A stretch of 45,428 nt of DNA from CAIYYO01 sp049299895 (GTDB taxonomy: Archaea > Altiarchaeota > Altiarchaeia > IMC4 > QMZM01), in the NCBI GenBank assembly GCA_049299895.1, contig JBAQYF010000022.1, positions 1-45,428 of the forward strand, in the 5' to 3' direction. A model generated the notes under the pieces. It was not told the DNA's origin. It saw only the letters and a program-made list of their open reading frames with translations, and ran no database searches. Positions 34,796-43,360 of the stretch are shown piece after piece (position 1 is the first letter of the stretch; each line of letters opens with the position of its first letter). The translations under genes were made by a program, and so were the position numbers.

Positions 34796-36991
34796 ATGTC
34801 ATCAATCGATATGTTAAACAGATCGGAAATGAAAAACATACCTGCAGTCATAGTTGCCTTGGTCGTGTTCTGCGCTGCGGCAGGAATCGTTGCCGCCGAT
34901 AATTCGACCGCGAATTCCACGAAAGGAATCATTTACTCCCCGAAAAATTATGTCGTGAGGGATAGCGGTTTCAACGCATCGTTCAAGGCCTACGCCCGGT
35001 TCGGGACGCCTTGTTTCTCTCCTCCGTACTACCAGTACGAATGGTATTTAAACACTACCCTGATAGGCACCGAAGAAGAGTTCTCAAGGGGCCTGACCGA
35101 TTTTCCGGCGGGGAATTATACCCTGACTGTGAAAGTGACGGACTGCATGACGAGGACGGCTACCGATTCTGCGAACCTGTATCTTGCGGATACGTTGAAG
35201 GTCAACATTGTCAGCATACAGGCCGGGGGAACAATTATCCAAAGTACGAACTGCACAAATCTTGCCTGTGATACTGGCGCATGTAACCCGAAGGGCAAAA
35301 GAGACGCTGCAGATTATTACCTTGGAGGAAAAGAATATTTTTACAATAGGACGTCGACTCCGGCAGGCAGTCTCATGTATCTTACATATGACGGAAGCCT
35401 GTTGTACGACATAACCGATCCGAATGTTACTGTCTTATTCCCGGACAAGTGTAACGAATTCGGATGCGTTCCCAAGAGTTTCTACACGGTTTTATTGGAA
35501 AACGGCACTGGCGAATTTTATGTCCTCATCGGCGAGGACGATTTCGTAGGCGGCCTGCCTAACGTACCGGAACCGCATTGCCGCGAGATATGCAGCGCGT
35601 TCAAAGATGATTTCATACCGATCGTTTCAGGGATATATATCTGCGCCGCGGATGTCATAACTGAAAATCCAAGGCAAGGCAGTTCAAGCCTGGGGTATAC
35701 TGAAATAATCGCCTCGAACACAGCTTCGGGAAAGAAGGTCCATTTCATATTCTCAGACAACATGGACTATTTTCTTAGCTTCAAAAAATGGTCATTCAAC
35801 GGCCTGGGAGTGGACTCAGGCACTGCAAGGCTTTCCATCGGTTCACTATGCCAGGTCAATAGGCCCATGGAATATGCAGCCGACAAATGCCTGCTAAATT
35901 TTTCCGCGAACGTTACCGGAGGGCTTCCCCCGTATAATGTCAAATGGATATCCAGCGGAGACGGTGTTATAAACCGGTTCACTCTGGCAAGCGACCCCGG
36001 AATATACGAATTTTTGAGCACGCCCCCGATGGCGCCTCCCCTGTCAAACGGCACCCACAACCTTACATTCTATGCTGAAGACCAGTTGGGCTTATCCGCT
36101 TCAACTATTTGGCGCGACGCGAAAATTCCCTGGTGCTGCGCCATAGAGACGCCATGCCAGAAATATTGGCCCGGAAGAGACGGTCCTAACATAGATACAG
36201 GAAACGAAAACAGCTATTCATGCGACATATACGAAGTATGCCGGCCTGAATTATGGACCAGGGCCCGCGAGGCAACGTACTGTTGCGAGAACAATTGTAC
36301 AGCAGGCTGCATGACTGAATGCAGGTTGGCCTACAACTACAGCAAATCTCTCGTGCAGGCGAATGGCATGTTAACCCCTGAAGGAGTCAAGAAGTGTTCC
36401 GCACTATACATGATATATGGATTCGGCCCCGGGAAAAAATACATGACGGATTACTACTATCCGGAGATATGCTGTGAAGGCGGTTCTCTTTGCTCCACTG
36501 GCCTGGGCGGGAACTGCTGCGAAGGAGACGTGGGAACGTGTTCATGCGGTTATCACACATATAACAGGAACGCGCAGGCTCTCCCGTGCCAGGGATATGT
36601 TTCAACAAGCTCCCGCGGCTGGAAGAGTGACATTGCCATGAACCTTAATACCTGTATGTTTTCGGATCTTTCCGCATACGCCAGCATGGAAATACTCAAT
36701 ACCGGCACATGCGTTGATTATGCCACTTCCGTGACTACTATGTTGCGGATTTTGGGATACGGGCCGGACGAAGTGTATACGGCAATAGGCCCGAGCCATG
36801 CGTATAATATGGTGAAATTCCCCGATTCGCCGAAATATAATATCATAGACACGACAGGCAACAAAAAGATCCCTTACGTTCCCAATGGTCTCCCCATTGT
36901 GCCCGGTGGCTATGATCAATATTGCAGCTACGAAGATTGCAGGAACGATGCCGGGCAGGGTCCTTGTCCTTCCAACATATGGGGGTGCTAA
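34796..36991 (+). CDS. Secreted protein with C-terminal transglutaminase-like domain
   Basis: A 731-aa predicted extracellular protein. The signal peptide is MKNIPAVIVALVVFCAAAG, starting at residue 12, so the ATG at 34829 is an alternative start. Ig-like beta-sandwich regions (about 40-130 and 340-445) are followed by a Cys-rich middle (about 447-610). The C-terminal domain has a transglutaminase-like triad: C639 in GTCVDYATS, H668 in GPSHAYN and D685 in IIDTTG. The spacing (29 and 17 residues) is that of the transglutaminase/papain-fold core. Such domains act as proteases, amidases or cross-linkers; which applies here is unknown. No C-terminal anchor is visible. It sits between Cys-module genes in the plus operon. 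Confidence 0.75.
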   Translation: MSSIDMLNRSEMKNIPAVIVALVVFCAAAGIVAADNSTANSTKGIIYSPKNYVVRDSGFNASFKAYARFGTPCFSPPYYQYEWYLNTTLIGTEEEFSRGLTDFPAGNYTLTVKVTDCMTRTATDSANLYLADTLKVNIVSIQAGGTIIQSTNCTNLACDTGACNPKGKRDAADYYLGGKEYFYNRTSTPAGSLMYLTYDGSLLYDITDPNVTVLFPDKCNEFGCVPKSFYTVLLENGTGEFYVLIGEDDFVGGLPNVPEPHCREICSAFKDDFIPIVSGIYICAADVITENPRQGSSSLGYTEIIASNTASGKKVHFIFSDNMDYFLSFKKWSFNGLGVDSGTARLSIGSLCQVNRPMEYAADKCLLNFSANVTGGLPPYNVKWISSGDGVINRFTLASDPGIYEFLSTPPMAPPLSNGTHNLTFYAEDQLGLSASTIWRDAKIPWCCAIETPCQKYWPGRDGPNIDTGNENSYSCDIYEVCRPELWTRAREATYCCENNCTAGCMTECRLAYNYSKSLVQANGMLTPEGVKKCSALYMIYGFGPGKKYMTDYYYPEICCEGGSLCSTGLGGNCCEGDVGTCSCGYHTYNRNAQALPCQGYVSTSSRGWKSDIAMNLNTCMFSDLSAYASMEILNTGTCVDYATSVTTMLRILGYGPDEVYTAIGPSHAYNMVKFPDSPKYNIIDTTGNKKIPYVPNGLPIVPGGYDQYCSYEDCRNDAGQGPCPSNIWGC

Positions 36992-36993
36992 AA

Positions 36994-37944
36994 ATGAAAA
37001 AACTATTATTGTGCGCTGCACTGGCATTATTTCTGACAGGAGTCGTATTTGCCGCTAACACAAACTGCACTAACTGCGGCACAAAAGAGAATTCCACCGT
37101 ATCGGTTTCCGCCGCACCTCCTGTAGCGAGCGCATCCAAGGGCAGCTTCACGATCGAAAAAACAGCCCTCTCAAAAATCATTTTAGGAGAGACTTTGACA
37201 TTGGAGATAACGATTAAAAATAATTATCCGACAAATCTCACGGTTGAACTAAGAGAAGATATCGCGGGCGCGGAGGTAGTTGACTTTGGAGGATTTGTCC
37301 TGAGCGGGCTAAAAGGCTCTTCTATTCCCCTTTATTACAAAAAAACCGTTGAAGTTTCGCCTAATTCCCAGACCACCATAACCTATTCCATAAAGCCTTT
37401 GTATCACGGTACTCTGATAATCCCGGAAACGGAGGCGACTACGGCCAATGGACACTACGTATCCAATTCGCTGGTCCTGGAAGTCGAATGCAATAAAAAC
37501 AAGCTGTGCGAAACAGATCAGGCGGAGAATGCCATAACATGCCCGCAGGACTGCTCTCCGGATAAGAAAGACGAGCTCTGCAATCCGAGAAAGGATTCTG
37601 TATGCGACCCTGACTGCAAGAATGGCGAGGACCCTGACTGCGGGGCGGTCGCGACAAATCCCGCGCAGGGGACTACGACGACGCTTGCCAGCCTGTGCGG
37701 CAACCAGGCATGCGACAAGGAACAGGAAAACTACCTGACATGTCCTCTGGACTGTCCATCCGGAGCAAAAGACGGATACTGCGACAAAGTCAAGGACGCC
37801 AGATGCGATCCGGACTGCGCTGCCGGTGAAGACCCGGATTGCGGAGGATCCAGTAGCTGGGGCATCGTAATAACAGTGGTCTTTGTGATCGTATTACTCT
37901 TGATAATAGCATATAAAAAAGGATGGCTGAAAAAAGTAGACTGA
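36994..37944 (+). CDS. Surface protein with BatD/Ig-like domain, Cys modules and C-terminal anchor
   Basis: A 316-aa protein. I chose the ATG at 36994 because it follows the preceding stop by two bases, has GGGGTG upstream, and begins a clean signal peptide (MKKLLLCAALALFLTGVVFA). Residues about 45-165 form a beta-sandwich resembling BatD or CARDB-type domains (GETLTLEITIKNN). Cys modules follow (about 167-285), including YCDKVKDARCDPDC, nearly the same as in the minus-operon protein at 24040-25362. A TM helix (about 289-308) and a basic tail end the protein. Its 3' end overlaps the next gene by 22 bp. Confidence 0.78.
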   Translation: MKKLLLCAALALFLTGVVFAANTNCTNCGTKENSTVSVSAAPPVASASKGSFTIEKTALSKIILGETLTLEITIKNNYPTNLTVELREDIAGAEVVDFGGFVLSGLKGSSIPLYYKKTVEVSPNSQTTITYSIKPLYHGTLIIPETEATTANGHYVSNSLVLEVECNKNKLCETDQAENAITCPQDCSPDKKDELCNPRKDSVCDPDCKNGEDPDCGAVATNPAQGTTTTLASLCGNQACDKEQENYLTCPLDCPSGAKDGYCDKVKDARCDPDCAAGEDPDCGGSSSWGIVITVVFVIVLLLIIAYKKGWLKKVD

Positions 37945-38741
37945 ACATTTGCGCAGGGCTGTTGCTCTTCGCATTCCTATCCTGCGCATCCCACGCAGAC
38001 GACTGCAAGGATCAATGCACGGCTCCCTGCAGCGCCTTAAAATGCAACATGCTCGCCCCCGTCCTGGGGGGCTGCTGGTTCGACGGCGCAGACTGCTGGA
38101 GCTGCACCGGAGAAAAGGCGGTGACAACGTGCGAGCAGTATGGAGAAGACTCGTGCGAGTATAACACCTGCGGCATCCCCTATCAATGCAAGTGGATGAT
38201 GAACGCCTGCCTGAGCACGGGAGTATCCCAGCCCAACTGCAAGACCAAAGGATGCTCCTTTTCATACAAATGCATGGCGGACGGAGAATGCGTCCACTTC
38301 TCGGTTTCCACGCAGGCTTATTGCGCCAACGTCTATACCGGGCACGGATTCGCCTACGATCCCGGGGATTCTGCCTCATGCGAAAAGGTCGGGGACATAT
38401 GCAAGAAAACGGACGAAAAATGCATCGAACTCTCAAACAGCGCGTCTACGTCAGCCCAGAGAAAGAACGAATGCACCTCGCTAAAGCAGATGTGCCTGGA
38501 GTGCCAGGGAGACTGCGAACTACGCAGGAGCGTATCCAGCATAGAGAACATAATATACGGCACGGCCGCAGGCCTTGCAGTATTGCTGCTGGCGATAAAC
38601 GGCATCCGGCTGATGTCCGCCGAAGATTCCCTGTCGCGCAGCAACGCCAAGAAAGGGATAGCGTATGTCATTTTATCCCTGCTGGTTATATTAATAGCAG
38701 TAAAATTCATAGAATACGTGTGGATATCCTTCACGGCATAA
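37923..38741 (+). CDS. Cys-rich protein with C-terminal VirB2/TrbC-like TM hairpin
   Basis: A 272-aa protein. It has a signal peptide (to about 25), a Cys-rich extracellular domain (about 27-200) with some 25 cysteines, and a C-terminal pair of TM helices (about 208-232 and 244-266). The loop LMSAEDSLSRSNAKKG between them resembles the VirB2/TrbC pattern (Gly..Met-Ser-x..Ala-Lys-Lys). In bacterial and CPR T4SS loci such two-helix proteins are the pilin subunit. Here the pilin-like part is fused behind a disulfide-rich ectodomain. It overlaps the upstream gene by 22 bp and is followed by the papain-fusion gene after 10 bp. Confidence 0.72.
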   Translation: MAEKSRLNICAGLLLFAFLSCASHADDCKDQCTAPCSALKCNMLAPVLGGCWFDGADCWSCTGEKAVTTCEQYGEDSCEYNTCGIPYQCKWMMNACLSTGVSQPNCKTKGCSFSYKCMADGECVHFSVSTQAYCANVYTGHGFAYDPGDSASCEKVGDICKKTDEKCIELSNSASTSAQRKNECTSLKQMCLECQGDCELRRSVSSIENIIYGTAAGLAVLLLAINGIRLMSAEDSLSRSNAKKGIAYVILSLLVILIAVKFIEYVWISFTA

Positions 38742-38751
38742 ACCCTAAACG

Positions 38752-40323
38752 ATGAAAAACACAGCACCCGCAATATGGATAATTGCGTTCGCAATGGCGT
38801 TGTCCCTGCAAACGTCCGCCTACGATCCGCTCCCATCCGGGTGCACGGGCAGGTGTTCCGGCGCCTCAGACTGCATGGCGTGCATCAGTTCGTGCGAGTC
38901 CTACATAAGCAGTTACGCAGACATAAACGCGGTGCGCAATTCCATTATTGCCCGGCAGGCAGTAAACACTTCCGGATACGACGCAGTGGCCGTTTACAAC
39001 CTTGAAAAATGCTGGTGCTCTTCATGCTGCGACTACAAATACGGCGGCGACTCCGTTCATCCATGCATTTACCCCTGTCCCTGCACTATCAAGAACCAGA
39101 CCAATAACGCAACCACCACGACCCTCCCGGATAAAAACCAGAGACCCGAATTAATGGCGTCTCTGGACGAGATAAAAGACTCGGTGAATTACAGCATGTG
39201 CTACCTCTTGAATATCCTGTGGATTGTGATCCCCGGCATTTCCGCACTGGTGATCATGTGGGCAGGCTCCCGCTATATGGCATCCGAGGAAGACCTCTCA
39301 AAAAGGGTCGATGCGAGAAATATCATGATATACTCTTTAAGCGGGCTGGTATTATCCCTCATGGCATGTCCCGCCGTGGATTATCTGATAGTCAATACCG
39401 ACATAACCCCCTTCTCCTCTTCCTGCAAATGCTTTGAAGCGATGGCTGCCAAGCCCGGAGTGCCCCCGACTCTTCCTCCCATAGCGAACGTCACTACGCA
39501 GCCTTTCGTGCAAACGACACATGGAGTGCCCCCAACAATGGTAAGGACGACAACAACGAAAAGCGCGACCACCTCGACATCTTCGACAACGCGACCATGT
39601 ATGGGACCATGCGAAGAATACAAGAAAACAAAGGTACTGCCTGCTGCGTTCGACTGGAGGGCGGTGAATGGCGTGAACTATATGACTCCTGTAAGAAACC
39701 AGGCGGATTGCGGTTCCTGCTGGGCTCACGGAGCTATGGCTTCGATGGAGGGCACGTATAATGTGGAGCAATGCAAGCCCAGCAACACGGATTTATCAGA
39801 ACAGGATCTTGTTTCATGTGCGTATGGATATAATGGTTTGAAAGGTTGTGGCGGGGGGTGGGCGAACACTGCGTATAGTTGGATGAAGATCCATAATACA
39901 GTCGATGAAGCATGCTTCCGATACCGCGCATCCAATGTAGCATGTAACAGGTGTGCAAATCCCGGGCTTTGGAGCATATCGGGATATACAACTGTTGCAA
40001 ACAACATCAATGCCTTAAAGGCGTACTTGATATGTCACGGGCCAGTCGCAGTTACTTCATTAAACTGGTTGCATGTCATAACTCTTGCCGGCTGGGATGA
40101 CAATAGCGCAATATGCAAGGCTCAATATTCCGGGAAAGCCGGTTGCTGGATAATAAAGAACAGCTGGGGGTCTATCAACGGAATGCATCCGACCTATCAT
40201 GTGTATCATCAGAACGGCTACGGATACATTCCTTACACAGGTCACGCCTTCAGCGACATTCTAGGTACAACCACCTACCCTGGTTTCATGCCATATGCTC
40301 CAAACGGAATTAAAGCACCGTAA
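38752..40323 (+). CDS. VirB2-like TM hairpin fused to a papain-like (C1A) cysteine protease
   Basis: A 523-aa protein. It has a signal peptide (to about 23), a short Cys-rich domain (about 30-112), and a Thr-linker. A VirB2-like TM hairpin (about 150-215) has the loop SRYMASEEDLSKRVDAR. A second Thr/Ser linker (about 240-282) leads to a papain-family domain starting at LPAAFDWRAV. Catalytic residues are Q317 (oxyanion), C323 in CGSCWAHG, H441 in LHVITLAGWDD and N470 in IKNSWG, so it is probably active. No long I29 inhibitory propeptide is evident. The topology would hold the protease outside the cell on a pilin-like anchor (inference). A papain and a clan CD peptidase with similar anchors in one operon suggests a shared mounting platform. 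Confidence 0.85.
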   Translation: MKNTAPAIWIIAFAMALSLQTSAYDPLPSGCTGRCSGASDCMACISSCESYISSYADINAVRNSIIARQAVNTSGYDAVAVYNLEKCWCSSCCDYKYGGDSVHPCIYPCPCTIKNQTNNATTTTLPDKNQRPELMASLDEIKDSVNYSMCYLLNILWIVIPGISALVIMWAGSRYMASEEDLSKRVDARNIMIYSLSGLVLSLMACPAVDYLIVNTDITPFSSSCKCFEAMAAKPGVPPTLPPIANVTTQPFVQTTHGVPPTMVRTTTTKSATTSTSSTTRPCMGPCEEYKKTKVLPAAFDWRAVNGVNYMTPVRNQADCGSCWAHGAMASMEGTYNVEQCKPSNTDLSEQDLVSCAYGYNGLKGCGGGWANTAYSWMKIHNTVDEACFRYRASNVACNRCANPGLWSISGYTTVANNINALKAYLICHGPVAVTSLNWLHVITLAGWDDNSAICKAQYSGKAGCWIIKNSWGSINGMHPTYHVYHQNGYGYIPYTGHAFSDILGTTTYPGFMPYAPNGIKAP

Positions 40324-40340
40324 TTATTGCTAGGAAAAAA

Positions 40341-41180
40341 ATGAAAGAAACAAAAATAAAACCCTGTATTATATTGCTTACAATTGCTTTATGTGCCCTG
40401 TCTGTTTACGGAATGAAGAATCCGGCGACTGTGTACTGCAAGGCGCTCGGTTATTCATCCGAGACGAAGGTGTTGGAAAACGGCGACGAAATCGGAGTAT
40501 GTGCCTTTCCAGGAAATACTGATTGCAACGACTGGGATTTCATGCTGGGGAAATGCGGCACAGATTACAGCTACTGCTCAAAGATGGGATATACGCAGAA
40601 AACAGGCATGGGGGCAGAATGTGGATCCCCTGATTACCCTACGGCAGAATGCTTAATATGCATTCTCCCCAATGGAACGAAAGCAGAGGTCACAAGCCTT
40701 ATGAACCTTGACGTGAATGAAGGGATATGCGGAGACGGGGCATGCGTTATCGGGGAAACCTCTGAAAGTTGCCCGCAGGACTGTCCCGTAGTTGCAACGA
40801 CTATGGAAGAGGTGTCGACGACGCAGTGGTATATCCCGACCACAGTCGAAGAAACCACTATGCCGCCGCAGACGACTCAGCCGACGATAACGACCACAAC
40901 GGAGCAGCCGCAGGAAACTACGAGCATCCCGGAGACGACGACAACGCTCGCAGACCCCTGCGGGAATAGCATCTGCGATTCTTTGGAGTCCTTCGATTCC
41001 TGCCCGCAGGACTGCTCAAAGCCCACGGGCCCCGCGGACTATCTTCCGTATATCGTAATAATAGCGGTACTTCTGGTGCTACTCTTTGTAGTCAAGAAGA
41101 AACTGGACGAAAAGAAGATAGCGAAGGAAAAAACCGAATTCGAGAAATGGAAACAGGAAAAAGGCGGAACCGTACAATGA
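40341..41180 (+). CDS. DUF333 protein with Cys modules, Thr linker and C-terminal anchor
   Basis: A 279-aa surface protein, last of the plus operon. After a signal peptide (to about 24), residues 27-78 match the DUF333 pattern (NPATVYCKALGY, then CAFPGNTDCNDWDF and YCSKMGY), a small Cys-rich domain found in archaeal and bacterial secreted proteins. A CGDGACVIGE module, a Thr-rich linker (about 152-210), a second CGNSICDSLE module and a TM helix (about 234-252) follow. The cytoplasmic tail is Lys/Glu-rich. Its stop abuts the convergent rfcL stop. Confidence 0.8.
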   Translation: MKETKIKPCIILLTIALCALSVYGMKNPATVYCKALGYSSETKVLENGDEIGVCAFPGNTDCNDWDFMLGKCGTDYSYCSKMGYTQKTGMGAECGSPDYPTAECLICILPNGTKAEVTSLMNLDVNEGICGDGACVIGETSESCPQDCPVVATTMEEVSTTQWYIPTTVEETTMPPQTTQPTITTTTEQPQETTSIPETTTTLADPCGNSICDSLESFDSCPQDCSKPTGPADYLPYIVIIAVLLVLLFVVKKKLDEKKIAKEKTEFEKWKQEKGGTVQ

Positions 41181-42323
41181 TCACAGGAGATATTCCATCT
41201 CCTCTTTTTCCAGCTTGAATTCTTCGCCCAGGGTTTTTGCGTCGACTTTTTTCGTCTTTATCAGGGTCCTGTAAAGAGGTATGTAACTGTTCGCCACATC
41301 CTTTGAAGAACAATGCAGGCGCGGGCCCATCTTCTTTCCAATGCTCTTTTTCAGGTTCCTCTCTTTTTTCGTCTGGCCCATGCGGATTATGTAGAATGGG
41401 AACTGGTAACGGAAATTAAAACTTACTTTATCCCCCTTGGAAGCGGTGACTCCGGACGTCATCAGGGTTCCCGCGTAGCGCAGGAATCCCCAGTACTGTC
41501 TGCTCATTATCCGCCCCATGAATATGTCCGAGCGTGAGAGGTAATCATAGCAGCGGCTTATCTCCTCCGGGCCTTTCACAAAAGAAGGAAGGTTCTCGTC
41601 TATCCACAAAAGGACGTTCTGCGGCTGCTCGGAAAGGTCGTACGTAGACCTCTGGGACTCCTGTATGTCCTTCTTCAGGAATATCGTCGAGAGCGCCTTA
41701 TATATGTCGGAGACCCTGTCCCGGCCTTCCAATATCGAGAGGTCCTCTTTGACTATTTTTTTCCTTCCGCTGGAAAGCGTTTCCAGATCGTTCACGGCTG
41801 CGCGAAAATCGCCTTCGGATTTTTCGGCGATCTCCTTGAGCAATTCCTTATCCGCTTCTATCCCCTCTTTTGCAGCTATAGACTCCAGCAATTTCGCTAC
41901 CGAGACGGGGCTAGGCCTGCGCATCTGGAATTTTTCGCAGAGCTTCTTTGCGGTCGCGAGGCGTTTTGAATCATAATCCGACGTTATGAGAATAGTCGGG
42001 TTTCTTGTTTCCTTCAGTATATCGGAGACTTCTCCTATGTCGTCAATGTTGTCTGCGTTGTCGAATACTACGAGTTTTTTGTTCCCGAACAGGCTGCTGC
42101 TCTCGGCTATCGCTTTCCCGTTCTTTATGTTGTCGTCGTTTATCTCAACGATGTCGTAGCCTGATTCGTTCGCCAGCGCCTGCGCAAGGACGCTCTTTCC
42201 GCAGCCCGTGGGACCGTATAATATGACAGGAGTCTTCCAATTGTATTTTTTCAGGTCTTCGACTACCTTGAGGTTTCCCAGCACGTCCTCTGCCCGCAAT
42301 GGCTTGTATTTCTCAGTCCACAT
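41181..42323 (-). CDS. rfcL: Replication factor C large subunit
   Basis: A 380-aa AAA+ clamp-loader subunit that helps load PCNA. It begins with the RFC-typical MWTEKYKPLRAEDVLGN, Walker A YGPTGCGKS at 36-44, Walker B LVVFDNAD at 84-91 (RFC proteins usually read DE(V/A)D, so Asn replaces Glu), sensor 1 TSDY, and a sensor-2-like GDFRAAVNDLE. The C-terminal collar is present, but the usual Lys-rich C-terminal extension ending in a PCNA-interacting motif is not visible; the protein stops at EEMEYLL. It is therefore a short RfcL. The small subunit is not in this window. Confidence 0.88.
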   Translation of the reverse strand: MWTEKYKPLRAEDVLGNLKVVEDLKKYNWKTPVILYGPTGCGKSVLAQALANESGYDIVEINDDNIKNGKAIAESSSLFGNKKLVVFDNADNIDDIGEVSDILKETRNPTILITSDYDSKRLATAKKLCEKFQMRRPSPVSVAKLLESIAAKEGIEADKELLKEIAEKSEGDFRAAVNDLETLSSGRKKIVKEDLSILEGRDRVSDIYKALSTIFLKKDIQESQRSTYDLSEQPQNVLLWIDENLPSFVKGPEEISRCYDYLSRSDIFMGRIMSRQYWGFLRYAGTLMTSGVTASKGDKVSFNFRYQFPFYIIRMGQTKKERNLKKSIGKKMGPRLHCSSKDVANSYIPLYRTLIKTKKVDAKTLGEEFKLEKEEMEYLL

Positions 42324-42366
42324 AATAGCAGTATCTATTCAGATTACAAAGAAAATAAGACTATTA

Positions 42367-43275
42367 TCATTTGCACTCCTTAACCGATTTATACAGAAAG
42401 AATCCGACTATGATAAATGTGATGACCGGCGAAAGCCAGCTCGGTATGCCCATCTCAAAGCTGTCCGCTATCATGATCGCACCCAGGCAGAGGATCGAAT
42501 ACATCGCGCCGTTCTTCAGATACGCGTATTTTTTGATCCTCTCGATATTTCCTATCGTTATCTCCCTGACGACGAATGCCCCCAGGCCGTTTCCGAGGAG
42601 TATCAGAGGCACTGACAATGTGAATGCGAACGCGCCTATCACCCCGTCAATGGAGAATGTCGCATCTATCACTTCCAGGTACATTATCTTGCTGATGTCG
42701 GACATGTGGCCCCCTATCAGCTTGCGCTCGTTCTCTTCCGCGTTCTGCTTGAACCCGTGAGTTATGAAGAATGCAGTCGAGCCGACTACTGCACCGAGGG
42801 CCATCATCGGGTGGCGGTTTATCGCAAAATATACCAGACCAGTGAGAAGTATTGAAACGACAGCGTAGAACCAGACGCCCTGGGACGCTATGAACTTTTC
42901 TCCTCTCAGGCCGTAGGATTTCGGTTCGAGGAAAAGCCAGTGGAAGAACAGGAATACCAGGAACGTACCCCCTCCTATCATCAGCATGGGTGCCGATTCT
43001 TCAACGGCTGCAAGGACCCTGGGGTCTGAAGAGAACGTGCTCATAAGAGCCCCTACAGGACCCAGGGAAGGCGTTGCTACCCATACGATGAGCCAGGGGA
43101 GAAGGCCCCTTACAACGAATACTGCGAAAACAAGCCCCCAGATGAGGAACCACTTGCGCGCTCTCTTGCCCATAGTTGAGAGAACGTCCGCGTTTATGAT
43201 GGCGTTGTCTATGCTGCTAATAGTCTCGAAAAGGCATAATCCAGTCACGGTTAATACCATTGAAAGTAGGTCCAT
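42367..43275 (-). CDS. DUF475 (TerC-like) membrane protein
   Basis: A 302-aa integral membrane protein with about eight TM helices. It shows the family's acidic motifs: FETISSIDNAIINADVL (about 16-32) in the first helices and LEVIDATFSIDGVIGAFAF (about 199-217) in the second half. These Glu/Asp residues are conserved in the TerC/DUF475 group, linked to metal-ion (manganese, calcium) export or tellurite resistance in bacteria; substrate here is unknown. It is divergent from the 645-aa membrane protein gene. Confidence 0.85.
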   Translation of the reverse strand: MDLLSMVLTVTGLCLFETISSIDNAIINADVLSTMGKRARKWFLIWGLVFAVFVVRGLLPWLIVWVATPSLGPVGALMSTFSSDPRVLAAVEESAPMLMIGGGTFLVFLFFHWLFLEPKSYGLRGEKFIASQGVWFYAVVSILLTGLVYFAINRHPMMALGAVVGSTAFFITHGFKQNAEENERKLIGGHMSDISKIMYLEVIDATFSIDGVIGAFAFTLSVPLILLGNGLGAFVVREITIGNIERIKKYAYLKNGAMYSILCLGAIMIADSFEMGIPSWLSPVITFIIVGFFLYKSVKECK

Positions 43276-43360
43276 TTTTATGCTGAAATTATTTATGGTT
43301 TCAACCTAAAGAAATAGATAGTCTTATATACTCTCTGTAACAAATGTTCTAACAAATAAA
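43276..43360. promoter_or_regulatory. Divergent promoter region
   Basis: An 85-bp AT-rich spacer. On the plus strand cttatatact (43321-43330) is a TATA box that predicts a start about 10 bases before the ATG at 43361. On the minus strand an AT-rich element (ccataaataatt) precedes the DUF475 start. Confidence 0.45.

Noticed and set aside
17755..41180. A conjugative plasmid or classical type IV secretion locus
   Set aside because: No relaxase, coupling protein, VirB4-type ATPase, VirB8-10 core or partition genes are present. Only pilin-like and TrbL/VirB6-like parts occur, so I call it a secretion-like surface apparatus and not a conjugation system.
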